From: Gnetum montanum
Taxonomy: Eukaryota; Streptophyta; Gnetopsida; Gnetales; Gnetaceae
Assembly: GCA_015680685.1 (NCBI GenBank)
Contig: MNCI01011532.1
Location: 599,536-663,535, forward strand
Length of the DNA: 64,000 nucleotides
Reading direction: 5' to 3'
Shown here: positions 55,021 to 64,000 of the stretch, piece by piece
Layout of the letters: the number at the start of each line of letters is the position of its first letter
Numbering within the stretch: the stretch's first letter is position 1
The notes under the pieces: generated by a model
Databases searched by the model: none
The model's input: the letters and a program-made list of their open reading frames with translations, nothing else
Told to the model about the DNA's origin: nothing
Translations under genes and position numbers: made by a program

Positions 55021-57594
55021 ATGGATGAATACCAACATATGGAGAGATTCGACATGGAGAACGACTTCGAGGGTGGGCAATTTATTGGCGGCGAATTCTA
55101 TTACGGAAAACGCAAAGAGAAAGCGAAGCAGTCCAAGGAGGATGTTATCTACGGCGTTTTCAATGAAACCGATTCTGATGACGAAGATGACTATGGCCGC
55201 AGTAGGAAAAAGAAGAGAAAAGGAGATGTTATCAGAAAACACGATCTTTCGAAGCCGGTGAATTTTGTTTCCACTGGCACTGTGATGCCGTCGGAAGAAA
55301 TTGAGAAAAAAACGGAGGATGATGAGAGCGAAAATGGCAGCCAAAGGGGCGGCCTAGGGTTAGGGTCTGCAGAAAGTTCTTCTTCTGGCTTAGGGTTTAA
55401 GCAGCAGACCGAGGATGAGGATGAGTTTTTTTTGCCTACTGCGTTTGGGAGGCAGATCAAGGAGAGCGTGGAGCGAAAAGAACGTGAAAAGGAAAAAGAG
55501 AAAAAGGATAAGTCTAGGTCAAAATCCAAGAGTGACATTGGTGACTTCGAGAGATATACGAAAGGTATTGGTATGAAGTTGCTGGAGAAAATGGGGTACA
55601 GAGGAGGCGGGCTCGGTAAGAATGAGCAGGGGATTGCGGTTCCCATTGAGGCAAAGCTCAGGCCGAAGAATATGGGCATGGGATTCAATGATTTCAAGGA
55701 GGTCAGTGCTGTTCCTGCTCTTGTTGCAGGATCCAAAGCTGCTGCTGAGTCTGAGGAAGTGAAGAAGAGCAAGAGTGGCAAGGAGAAGCTGTGGGCAAAG
55801 AGTTCTAAGAAGAAGAAGATCAAGGAGTATGTTACTGTTGAGGAATTACTGGCTCAGAAGCAGGAGCAGGGTGTTGAGGTTGTGCAGAAGGTTTTGGACA
55901 TGAGGGGCCCCCAGGTAAGAGTGATCACTAATTTGGAGAATTTGAATGCGGAGCAGAAGGCCGTGGAGGAGCAGATTCCCATGCCGGAATTGCAGCACAA
56001 TGTGAGGCTGATCGTGGACATGGCCGAGGCAGATATTCAGAAATTTGACAGGAATTTGAGGCACCAGAGGGAGTCCGTGGCCATTTTTCAGAAGGAGAAG
56101 GAACGTTTGCAGAAGCAGGCGGAGCGGCAGAAGCAGCAGCTTGATAACTTGGAGACCATTATGCTTGAGATTGAGCAGGCTAAAGCCGGCGTTGCTTCAG
56201 GTGCAATGAGTTTAGATGTTCTTGCAGGTGTGTTTCAGGGTCTGAGAAATCGTTACAGAGAAGATTATAAGCTCTGCAATTTGGCCTGCGTTGCCGCTTC
56301 CTTGGCATTGCCGTTGCTGATGAAGGTGTTTGAAGGGTGGGAACCGTTTCAGCAGCCGGGTTATGGAGTTGAGGTGATGCAGATGTGGCAGAGGCTTTTG
56401 CAAGCAGATGAGGCTATGGATTACAACATATACACGGAGGAGGAGCTCGGTGCTTCTGGTCCCTATAACAGACTCTTTTTCGAGGTAGTTCTTCCTGCAG
56501 TGAGAAGGGCTGCTACATGTTTTTGGGAACCCAGAGATCCGTTTCCTATGTTGAATTTTCTGGAAAAGTGGGAGAAGGCATTGCCGCCTTCAGCTCTGCA
56601 TGAAATTCTGGGGTGCCTGGTTATGCCTAAACTCACAGCGGCTGTGGAATCCTGGAACCCGAAGATAGAAACAATCCCTATTCATCGCTGGTTGCATCCA
56701 TGGCTTCCCTTTCTGGGGCAGAGAATGGAGCCACTGTATCCTCCGATCCAGTACAAGCTGAGGAACGCTCTTAAGGAATGGCGAGCCGATGATGAATCTG
56801 CCCTTGTAATTTTATCGCCATGGAAGACTGTTTTTGATCCAGTTAGCTGGGATCAGTTAATTGCTGTATCTATCAAACCCAAATTGATGGAAGCCATGCA
56901 TACATTTGAGATCAATCCAGCTAGCCAAAAATTAGATCAGTTTAAGTGGGTAATGAATTGGGCAGCTACGATTCCTGTTAATCACATGGTAGAGATTCTG
57001 GAGGCATGTTTTTTTGGAAAGTGGCACCAGGTTTTATATCATTGGTTGTGTTCAAATCCTGATTACGATGAAGTAACTGAATGGTTCAAGCATTGGAAGG
57101 GGCTTTTCCCTCCAGAGCTCCTTGAAAATGAGAGGATTCGGATTCAGCTTAACTATGGTTTAGAAATGATGGACCAAGCTGTACAGGGGATTACTGTTCA
57201 ACAGCCAGGTGCACGAGAAAATGTGAGCTATCTCAAGGCAACAGAACAACGGCAATTTGAGGCTCTTAGACAGCAGCAAAAGCGAGCAGCAAACTATGCT
57301 CAGAGGCAAGCTTTTGGTGCTTATGCAAATGGAGCTCCTAATTATCCAGGAGAAGCACCGGAATTAAGCTTCAAAGGAGCGATTGAGAACTTTGCACAAG
57401 AACATGATATCCAGTTTTTGCCAAAAGTTGGCCGCACACTGGATGGTCATCAAATTTATAGCTTTGGCAATGTCAGCATCTGTGTTGACCTTCTGAACCA
57501 AAGGGTTCTTGCTCAGTCTGGAGAGAATTGGGTGCCCACATCATTGGAGCAGCTTCTTGAGATGAATCGTAGTCGAACTAGCAGGTCTAGGTGA
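55021..57594 (+). CDS. STIPL1: Spliceosome disassembly factor STIPL1/NTR1 (TFIP11 family), intronless
   Basis: This nuclear G-patch protein recruits and activates the DEAH helicase PRP43/DHX15 to release the intron-lariat spliceosome, together with ILP1. Arabidopsis STIPL1 also affects clock-transcript splicing. The protein has 857 residues, close to the Arabidopsis length. The start is ATG 55021 in the context CAACAATGG, giving the conserved MDEYQHMERFDMENDFEGGQ; the frame is also open upstream to 54847, but that part is not conserved-looking. The TIP_N region spans about residues 1-100 with a nuclear signal (RSRKKKRKGD). The G-patch at about 178-225 reads TKGIGMKLLEKMGYRGGGLG. A coiled coil at about 335-390 precedes the GCFC domain (about 390-690), and the C end is TSLEQLLEMN. 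No frame defects are seen. Confidence 0.96.
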   Translation: MDEYQHMERFDMENDFEGGQFIGGEFYYGKRKEKAKQSKEDVIYGVFNETDSDDEDDYGRSRKKKRKGDVIRKHDLSKPVNFVSTGTVMPSEEIEKKTEDDESENGSQRGGLGLGSAESSSSGLGFKQQTEDEDEFFLPTAFGRQIKESVERKEREKEKEKKDKSRSKSKSDIGDFERYTKGIGMKLLEKMGYRGGGLGKNEQGIAVPIEAKLRPKNMGMGFNDFKEVSAVPALVAGSKAAAESEEVKKSKSGKEKLWAKSSKKKKIKEYVTVEELLAQKQEQGVEVVQKVLDMRGPQVRVITNLENLNAEQKAVEEQIPMPELQHNVRLIVDMAEADIQKFDRNLRHQRESVAIFQKEKERLQKQAERQKQQLDNLETIMLEIEQAKAGVASGAMSLDVLAGVFQGLRNRYREDYKLCNLACVAASLALPLLMKVFEGWEPFQQPGYGVEVMQMWQRLLQADEAMDYNIYTEEELGASGPYNRLFFEVVLPAVRRAATCFWEPRDPFPMLNFLEKWEKALPPSALHEILGCLVMPKLTAAVESWNPKIETIPIHRWLHPWLPFLGQRMEPLYPPIQYKLRNALKEWRADDESALVILSPWKTVFDPVSWDQLIAVSIKPKLMEAMHTFEINPASQKLDQFKWVMNWAATIPVNHMVEILEACFFGKWHQVLYHWLCSNPDYDEVTEWFKHWKGLFPPELLENERIRIQLNYGLEMMDQAVQGITVQQPGARENVSYLKATEQRQFEALRQQQKRAANYAQRQAFGAYANGAPNYPGEAPELSFKGAIENFAQEHDIQFLPKVGRTLDGHQIYSFGNVSICVDLLNQRVLAQSGENWVPTSLEQLLEMNRSRTSRSR

Positions 57595-57823
57595 GTCAGT
57601 GAGGGTGCCTTTGAGGAGAAGACATCATTGTTCTGCCTATCATGGAAATACACTGGAGCTTTGAAAAAAATCAAAATTCGAGGTTTTTGTCTCAAGTTGA
57701 ATGTCATATTTGTTTTATAACATGTAAAGATGTTCTTCAACTTGATCTCTCAAATATTCTTTATGCAATTTTGCTCAATGCCCTACAAACAGCGTTGTTT
57801 TATTATTTTCTTGATACCGGTTT

Positions 57824-58515
57824 TTGGGATTAAGCATCAATTATTTATATATTGTTTATAGAGAAATTGATTTATTACTCTGTCATTTGTTTCATTATTC
57901 TGTGCCGGTGACCCGGATTATCTGAGCTGAAGTAGAAAAAAAGGCGTGTTTCTCATCCAAAATCTTCAAAACATCTCATAGTTGTAAGGCAAATTTGATG
58001 GCAGCCTTTTGGGTGTAATACAAGATCTCATTGTGCACTATGCCTGTCTGATGCCTTCAGGTGTCTATTGTCTAACAACATTATGGTGCAGTTAAAGATA
58101 GCAACAAATGTTAGATTAGAATATTGATTTGTTTTGGTCCATGCAATTTCTAGTGTGCTAATGAAACTGCGTTGAAGCTCAAATGAATGAGCATGCAGTA
58201 GAATTGTCATCAGTTTTGAAATGACCATTTACTCTGACAAGTGAAAGAAAGATCAATGGTTTTAAATATATAAACCTGATCAGTTGTGTGAAAGTGTGAC
58301 ACGTTCTGGCAGGCTTGTTTTAAAATGGAGGGTTTCTTTGGAAGCATCCTCATGACCAGAGTAATCTTCTTATTTTTACCCTTACATTTCAATTTTGCAG
58401 CTTAACTGTTAGCAATGATAAACGTCTTTTTGTTTACTGATGATGCAGCATCAAGTTTTTCAAACTGTGATTAACGTCTTGCGGTTTTCTATATTTCCAA
58501 TAATAAATTGTAGCA
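57824..58515 (+). repeat. Dispersed block shared with TIM intron 8, short copy
   Basis: It lies 230 bases after the STIPL1 stop and is collinear with 24755-25795, minus an internal stretch of about 330 bases. It may lie inside the STIPL1 3' UTR. No coding potential is seen. Confidence 0.85.
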
Positions 58516-59154
58516 TGTATTAAAATTAGAAAAAGACGCAATCGCCAACCAACATGCCGGCTCATGCAATCTCTTTCATATTTCCAATTTCCATATTTTG
58601 ACAGTGAATGATTTGAACAGTAAAAGATTCCTGTATTCTAATGGAAAAAAATGATTGCAGAGATGCTAGATGAAAGCCTGTAACAGAATTGAAAAGTTTG
58701 CTTAACCTCTGTATAGCATATTCGCGATAGTTATGTAGAATAGTATGTTTATTAGGTTTCATAACTGATGTAGAATAGTACATGTATGCTTTAGGGATTT
58801 GTCTTACAATAAAAATTCGAGTACAAGGCCACTTGTTTGATGTAAATTTCCATTTTTTATTGAGTTTGTATAGACATATTTGTATCTACATTACTGTATT
58901 AAGACACGGATGTCCAAACATAACAAGAGGACTTATTTACCCATTCTTTTTCTGCACACATACTGTTTGAATGCATTTTTAAAAATCGGTCTCATCTATT
59001 TTGTACCAGTTGTTTTATTCATAGTGAATATATGTATGTATGTATGTGTGGATATATATTTTTCTGTATACATTATTTCTTCCAAAATTTTTAGTTTCCA
59101 GTCCTTATGATGCATCTGACAAATCATTGATTTGGTTATATTGGTTTATGGTTT

Positions 59155-59455
59155 AGGGGACATCCTATGAGTATATGACCATTATTGTACAGAATTATGT
59201 TGAAAGCTTGGCATGTAAAGTATCCATATTGAAACCGAACTCTAGTGGCTGATCACTTCTTTGTTGCATGCCATGATGTTGGAGTAAGGGCAACAACTGA
59301 AGGCCTTCCCGATCTTGTGAAAAATGCCATTAGAGTTGTTTGTTCCCCAAGCTACAATGTTGGGTATATAGCTCTCAAGGATGTAGCTCTACCACAGGTC
59401 TTCCAGCGTTTTGCTTTGCCAGCTCGTGGAAATGACACACAGACCAGGTCTGAAT
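59155..59455 (+). pseudogene. GT47 exostosin-type glycosyltransferase, internal exon remnant
   Basis: After an acceptor-like TTTAG it reads GTSYEYMTIIVQNYVESLA, then (after a one-base frame change) KYPY, then a TGA where Trp is expected, then NRTLVADHFFVACHDVGVRA. It continues TTEGLPDLVKNAIRVVCSPS and ends VALPQVFQRFALPARGND. This is the ADHFF..CHD.G core of plant exostosin-family (GT47) Golgi enzymes that make wall polysaccharides. The stop and frameshift show it is dead. Confidence 0.85.
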
Positions 59456-59990
59456 CTGCTACAGCAAATTGATAAACTGTATATTTTATTTCATTTTGTT
59501 GCGTCTTTGTCAAACAGTTTGTTCCATTTTGGTTGACTATACTCCTTTGTTAGCAAATCAGTGTTCTTTTTTGTCCACAATGAATTGTTCTGTATCGAGC
59601 TTTTGATTCATTTACTCATCAGTGCATACAAGTTTGTTTGTAAACATATATTTTTTCTGGTGTAATGAACTTGTATTATGGAGCTGTTCAGTTAGGCTTG
59701 CCAAAGTGTTACCATTAAGGAAACAGCATTTGTTAGACTGCCATTCAAGTGGACATTAAATTTTTTTTAAAGAAAAATAAAATTTGTACAACAGTCGAAC
59801 TGAATGGGTTCAAAGCGTTCTCAAAGAGTTTGGTTGATGAACACATAAGCAATCTTCTTCATTGTTTTCTCGGGCAGATGTCACTTGGGTAAATAAACAA
59901 AAGTCAAGGCAATAGCTTTAATGTCATAGCCTTATGTACATAGTCTAGCACAGGAATATTTACTGCTTTAAGTATGGCCACTCAGATTTT
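59456..59990. other. Non-coding gap in the GT47 pseudogene
   Basis: It corresponds to an intron or decayed sequence after the ADHFF exon. No LGFWAGHRNS-type exon, expected next in GT47 genes, could be found here or down to 61318. Confidence 0.5.
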
Positions 59991-59996
59991 CTTGTT

Positions 59997-60620
59997 GCAT
60001 CATCATCATCATTCCCACCTCACTCCAAATTTCCAACTACATGAGGTTGGCTTTATAGGTTTCTTTCACTATCGACATTTATCAAGAGGAGTATTAACAA
60101 TTTTTACAACTTATTAGATGTCTTTCCTTACTACTCTCGATGTCTGTTTTCGTTTTCCCTCTTTTGTTGCCCTTTCTCCAATTTAAGCAAGCAATCTCTT
60201 TTCACGTGTGCGTTTTGTGGTCTACACAAGATATAGCCAAACCATTTTTAGGTAGCTTTCTTTCATTTATTACATATTGACAATAGCTTTTTACTTCTTC
60301 TAGTATGTGAATGCTAGTTCATCTTATTTTGTGATGTGTAACATCCGTTTCGTCTCTCTACCACAATAGCACATTTCTTTTTTTCTTCATTAATGCTCAT
60401 CACTTTCCACCATACGAAATTGCAGGTGTAATTGCTGTTCCCTTTCACGTTACTCAAATTCCTATATAACAGATCACACTGCTGGCCGGTGTCCATTTTG
60501 TCTATCCTGCTTCAGTTTGCTTAATATCATTATTAAGATTCTCTCATCTCTCTTTGCTCTCATGAGCTTTTGGATTCATCCAAAGCTACCAGCCTTAGGT
60601 TATAATAGATGCATGCTGTG
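59997..60620 (-). mobile_element. Probable RTE LINE fragment, reverse orientation
   Basis: It starts with five ATC units followed by TCCCACCTCACTCCAAATTT and ACTACATGAGGTTGGCTTTA, a phrase typical of the 3' end of plant RTE LINEs read backwards. The following 0.5 kb is probably decayed RT sequence. The left limit is clear and the right one is not. Confidence 0.5.
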
Positions 60621-61318
60621 TACATGTCTTTATCACTGTGACTCCAAGCACGCCACTGTGACAGCTTAGCCATTTGCAGGCACAGTAGCTTCAAATATCA
60701 GCTGCCATAACCATGCCTTATATGTATACTATGCAAAAGCAAGTTTTTTTTAGGCGGGCAGAGAGCTAAACCCACAAATGAGAAATATTCATATCCTTAT
60801 ATCTAAAACTAAAGTACACGTTATTGACTACATACAGCAATTTGGCCAGCTTTATATCGGAAATAGATACGTCTAGCAGATGGTGTTTAATTACAACGCA
60901 AATAATGAATCATAAAATGTTACGTTGTAGCAGGAATTCTGTGTAAGAATTTGCAGTGAATACATTACTTAAGAAGCAAGACTGATTTCACTATCATAAA
61001 TTCTATTTCCAATAAAAATATAGTGTTATTACCTTGTCTATTTTTTTTAACCACTACTGCAAATTTTCTATTCACTACAAGAGAGTTAAGGACATAGGGC
61101 ATTCCATAATAATCCAGAAAACAACTCTTATATTGTAAAACCTTATAAGCATAATTCTCTTGAGATATGATCTGAAGTGCCATCCTTTGGGAGTTGGTTT
61201 ATTTGAATTAACTTTCCATATTTGATACGAATTCAATTTTCTTACATTGAATAGAAAATGAACTTGAATCTTCATGTAGCATGTTACTATTTGTTAAAGG
61301 AGAAACATTTAATTTTGT

Positions 61319-61440
61319 TTCAGGTGCAACATCATTTTCAATGGAACTTGCCTCCAATCCAGTTCGATGCATTTCACATGGCTATGTATGATCTCTGGCA
61401 ACGACATTTTACCGTAAAGCGTGAAATTGTTAATTGCTGA
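61319..61440 (+). pseudogene. GT47 exostosin-type glycosyltransferase, last exon remnant
   Basis: After TTTGTTTCAG it reads VQHHFQWNLPPIQFDAFHMA, then MYDLWQRHF, and stops at 61438-61440. GT47 proteins end with V..HF.W..PP...DAFHMVMYDLWLR. It belongs with the remnant at 59155, and the exon or exons between are missing. Confidence 0.8.
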
Positions 61441-61757
61441 AATTTTGTATCAATTCATGAGATATCAAAGCAAAGCTTTCATTCTATTTTGTAAATGTAT
61501 TATCCGCTGCTATGTTATTTGTTCAGATCAAAAACAGGTATCACAATTTCTTGAATGATCATGCACTTCCTTGAAATTGTTAGTGTTGCTAAAATAGAGC
61601 TTGTGAAAGCAAGCTAACTGTTGGATTTGTCATGATGGTAAAATAGTTTAAGCATCTATTTATTCTAAGACCCAGAAGTTTAGGAGTTTTACAGCAGTGT
61701 TAAGTTTACTTTTATGGTGGAAATGTGTGATTTCTAAATAGTATACGGGTTTTGTTT

Positions 61758-61809
61758 ATTTAGCTGACCCCATGTAGGTGGGATGGAATAAAGTTAGGAT
61801 GATGATGAG
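61758..61809 (+). mobile_element. RTE LINE 3' tail remnant
   Basis: It reads TTAGCTGACCCCATGTAGGT, then GGGATGGAATAAAGTTAGGATGATGATGA split over the next bases. This is the (A)DPT...W.KAR-like end with the GATGAT tail. Confidence 0.6.
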
Positions 61810-62587
61810 ACATGTTTTCTTGATTTGAAACCTAAAATTTTGGTTGCAATACATTAATTAGCAGCTTTTCCACCCAGTGAATTTTAAAACATCGCTGTAT
61901 ATTTTTATCATCAGGATGCACTTTTAGTTTTTAAAATTACCAAGGATTTAAAAAAAAACCTTTATGAACCAAAGGTTAAACCATACCGATGACCTAAAAC
62001 TCTGGGTCACACACAAGTTTAATGAGAAATCAAACATCCTCTTAAATCTCCTTGCTTAATTTCTAACCTGTGAAATAAATACTGGGCAATTGTATTTTTT
62101 TTCCACTTTCATGCAAATTGTTATGTTTATTTTTGGTTAAAAAATGTTGATCCTAGATTATTGATTTCTTTCATCATCTTTCACAAGGACTTCTATTAAC
62201 CTATATTATCTGATGAATGTTTTCCCACTTTTCTAAAGCGTTCTGGCAATGATGCGATTGCATAATGGGTAATACAGGAATCCGGAATGTGTTGAGGCAA
62301 GAAATTTTCATCGAAGACAGGTTTTCAGATAATAAAGTTGAATTTTGATGCCAAATTTTAATATTTTATGAGCTAATTTCTATGTTGGTAGACTTTGGTA
62401 CCAACATCACCAAACATCCCTCATTCAATTAGGATTGTTAATCATTTCGTAGATGATGATGGACTATCTATGAAATTGGTGAACTTAGTAGAGCAGAAAC
62501 TGTATAAGAAGAAAGAAAATTGTTTTTGGAAAATCTAATTTAGATTTGGTTGCTTATGCAGGTTATCGGATTGATTTGGAAGCTACG

Positions 62588-62673
62588 AATCATAAAAGCT
62601 AAGTTGCGCTAATTAGTTGTTTCATGGTAGAATCATAAAAGCTAAGTTGCGCTAATTAGTTGTTTCATGGTAG
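62588..62673. repeat. Perfect 43-bp tandem duplication
   Basis: Units 62588-62630 and 62631-62673 are identical, both beginning AATCATAAAAGCTAAG and ending GTTTCATGGTAG. Identity implies a recent event. Confidence 0.97.
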
Positions 62674-63103
62674 TTTTGTAATGTTGCAGAAAAGCTATAT
62701 TTATAATTTTTTAGTCAAAAGTTTTTCAAATTATGTATTGGGTAATGTTTTATTTAAGATAGAGGATAAAGTATATCGCTATACAGTGAGGGCTGTAGCA
62801 TTGTGGGCAAAAGAATTATTTCTCAATTATGAAGTGAGTTTGATTCTGTCTTTGCTTACGGGTGTGGTAGCATTGAAACAGCCTTGTGGTGGGGCACTCT
62901 TGTCTAGTGGGTCACATCTATCTTGCTATGTGGATAGGGGTTGAATTTTAGAGGTGTGTTGAAAAATTAAAATTTTTATCCATTAAAGCAAAACATGTCT
63001 TATTGCGAATAGTTCTACCTCCTAGGATCAATGTTCCACAAACCTCAAATTTTAGAAGTATGTTCAAAGATTAAATTTTTATCTTTTAAAGCAAGATAAG
63101 TGT

Positions 63104-63654
63104 CAATGGAAACAATGTTGCTACCTAGGATTGCTCTAGTCATATAGTGAAATTAATAAAAATATATGAATAGAATTGAGGTAGGATGGTCAAAATCAAC
63201 ACAAGTTGGTTGTATTCTATAGGATAAAAGAATACTAATAAAACTAAAAGGAAAAATTTACAGGACAACAACCAAGCTTGCTATCTTATATAGTGATGAA
63301 TGTTAGGCAATACAAAGGATGTATGAATAACAAATCAGAAAAGATAAATTGTACAATATAACATTATACAAAAACTTGGAGTAGCGTCTATTTTAGATAA
63401 GTTATATAAATGGTGTTTTAGGTGGTTTGGACATGTACAAAGATTAGATAAAGTGTCCATAAGAAATGGTTGCTACATTACTATTCTAGGAAAGCCATTG
63501 AAAGGAAGATCAGAAAATAGATGGGAAAAACAATTGAATATTATTTGAAGAAATTGCAGATAAATAAAGATTTAGCTGTTTATAGAGGCAAATGGTGAAA
63601 AAGAACTTAGGTAGCTTACCCCATTTTTTTGGAACAAGGCTAGGATGATGATGA
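63104..63654 (+). mobile_element. 5'-truncated RTE-type LINE with 16-bp TSD
   Basis: It is flanked by perfect AAAGCAAGATAAGTGT duplications (63088-63103 and 63655-63670). Translated with stops ignored it shows LAILYSDECWAIQ, LGVASILDKLYKWCFRWFGH, VQRLDKVSIRNG and GKPLKGRSENRWEKQLN. This is the RT C-terminal region of plant RTE LINEs (YG.ECW, RWFGHV.R, GR.K..W). It ends in AAGGCTAGGATGATGATG, with no poly(A). Confidence 0.9.
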
Positions 63655-63670
63655 AAAGCAAGATAAGTGT

Positions 63671-64000
63671 TTAAAACTCAATCTTGTTTCTAAAAAGCAA
63701 ATAATTGTTTCTCAGGTTTGGTTTGTGGTCATGGCTATTTGTACCTAACATATATTATGGCTGAAAAAGTTTCTTCAAACAATTAGGAAAGTTAATTAAT
63801 TAAATAAACTTAATTAATTTTGATATGTCACTAAAAGATCATATGAACTAGGTTCAAAGATAGACCTCTATTAAGAAAGTTTCTTGGAACTAGTTTCAAC
63901 ATGGGAATGGAAGGGCATGAGACCCATGTTTGAAGGTACATCATTAACCATTGACCTAGGATAATATTTCAACTAATTAATTAACAACTAAGTTAATATG
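63671..64000. other. Window end, nothing recognised
   Basis: This AT-rich sequence has no frame, repeat or element end that I can identify. Confidence 0.5.

Larger units (their letters stand above)
61441..63087. other. Intergenic, repeats only
   Basis: It holds a short RTE tail (61758-61809), a perfect 43-bp tandem duplication (62588-62673) and a repeated unit at 62940-63142. The open stretch 62660-62944 resembles nothing I know. Confidence 0.5.

Noticed and set aside
55191-55823. 210-codon minus-strand frame opposite STIPL1
   Set aside because: It is a shadow of the G-patch/Lys-rich part of the real gene; Ser/Phe-rich with no domain.
62660-62944. 94-codon open frame
   Set aside because: No similarity that I recognise. 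It starts in the 43-bp duplication and sits in repeat-rich decayed DNA.

Overview
The window is nuclear DNA of a seed plant, most likely a gymnosperm such as a conifer. It is AT-rich and crowded with old retrotransposons. Two conserved plant genes are present, one with 22 exons and one without introns. Assignment to gymnosperms is inference from repeat density and style; the plant origin is secure from the proteins.

Layout. 1-10.4 kb: an Athila/Tat-type Ty3/gypsy element on the minus strand (115-9861, tRNA-Asp primer site), apparently nested in an older LTR of the same family. 10.4-20.3 kb: a LINE fragment, a solo LTR (11002-11864, TSD ACTAG), a tandemly duplicated block whose second copy preserves the empty site of that solo LTR, and a second LTR element (13275-19193, TSD CTTTT, tRNA-Met primer site, minus strand). 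This second element shows no gag or pol; it carries a captured intronless CCR4-like deadenylase gene and a 45-bp minisatellite.

20.3-31.4 kb: the plant TIMELESS gene (plus strand, CDS 20649-31327, predicted 1356 aa), which encodes a replication-fork protection protein. Two E2F-type sites lie upstream, and its C-terminal helical module occurs three times in tandem, each split by an intron at the same place. 31.4-39.7 kb: intergenic repeats, then an L1-type LINE (33513-39289, 14-bp TSD) inserted in an old LTR. 39.7-52.5 kb: an old minus-strand LINE broken by a solo LTR (40342-41082, TSD CCCAT) and by a non-autonomous LTR element (41718-51613). The latter keeps gag and protease, lacks recognisable RT and integrase, and has an extra coiled-coil ORF.

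52.5-64 kb: SINE-like pieces, the intronless splicing gene STIPL1/NTR1 (TFIP11 family, 55021-57594), a decayed GT47 exostosin-type glycosyltransferase, and several 5'-truncated RTE LINE tails. A block of about 0.7-1 kb is shared between TIMELESS intron 8 and the 3' flank of STIPL1.

The two live genes act in separate nuclear processes: TIM in replication-fork stability and STIPL1 in spliceosome disassembly. They have no operon-like link. Everything else is transposon or pseudogene material.
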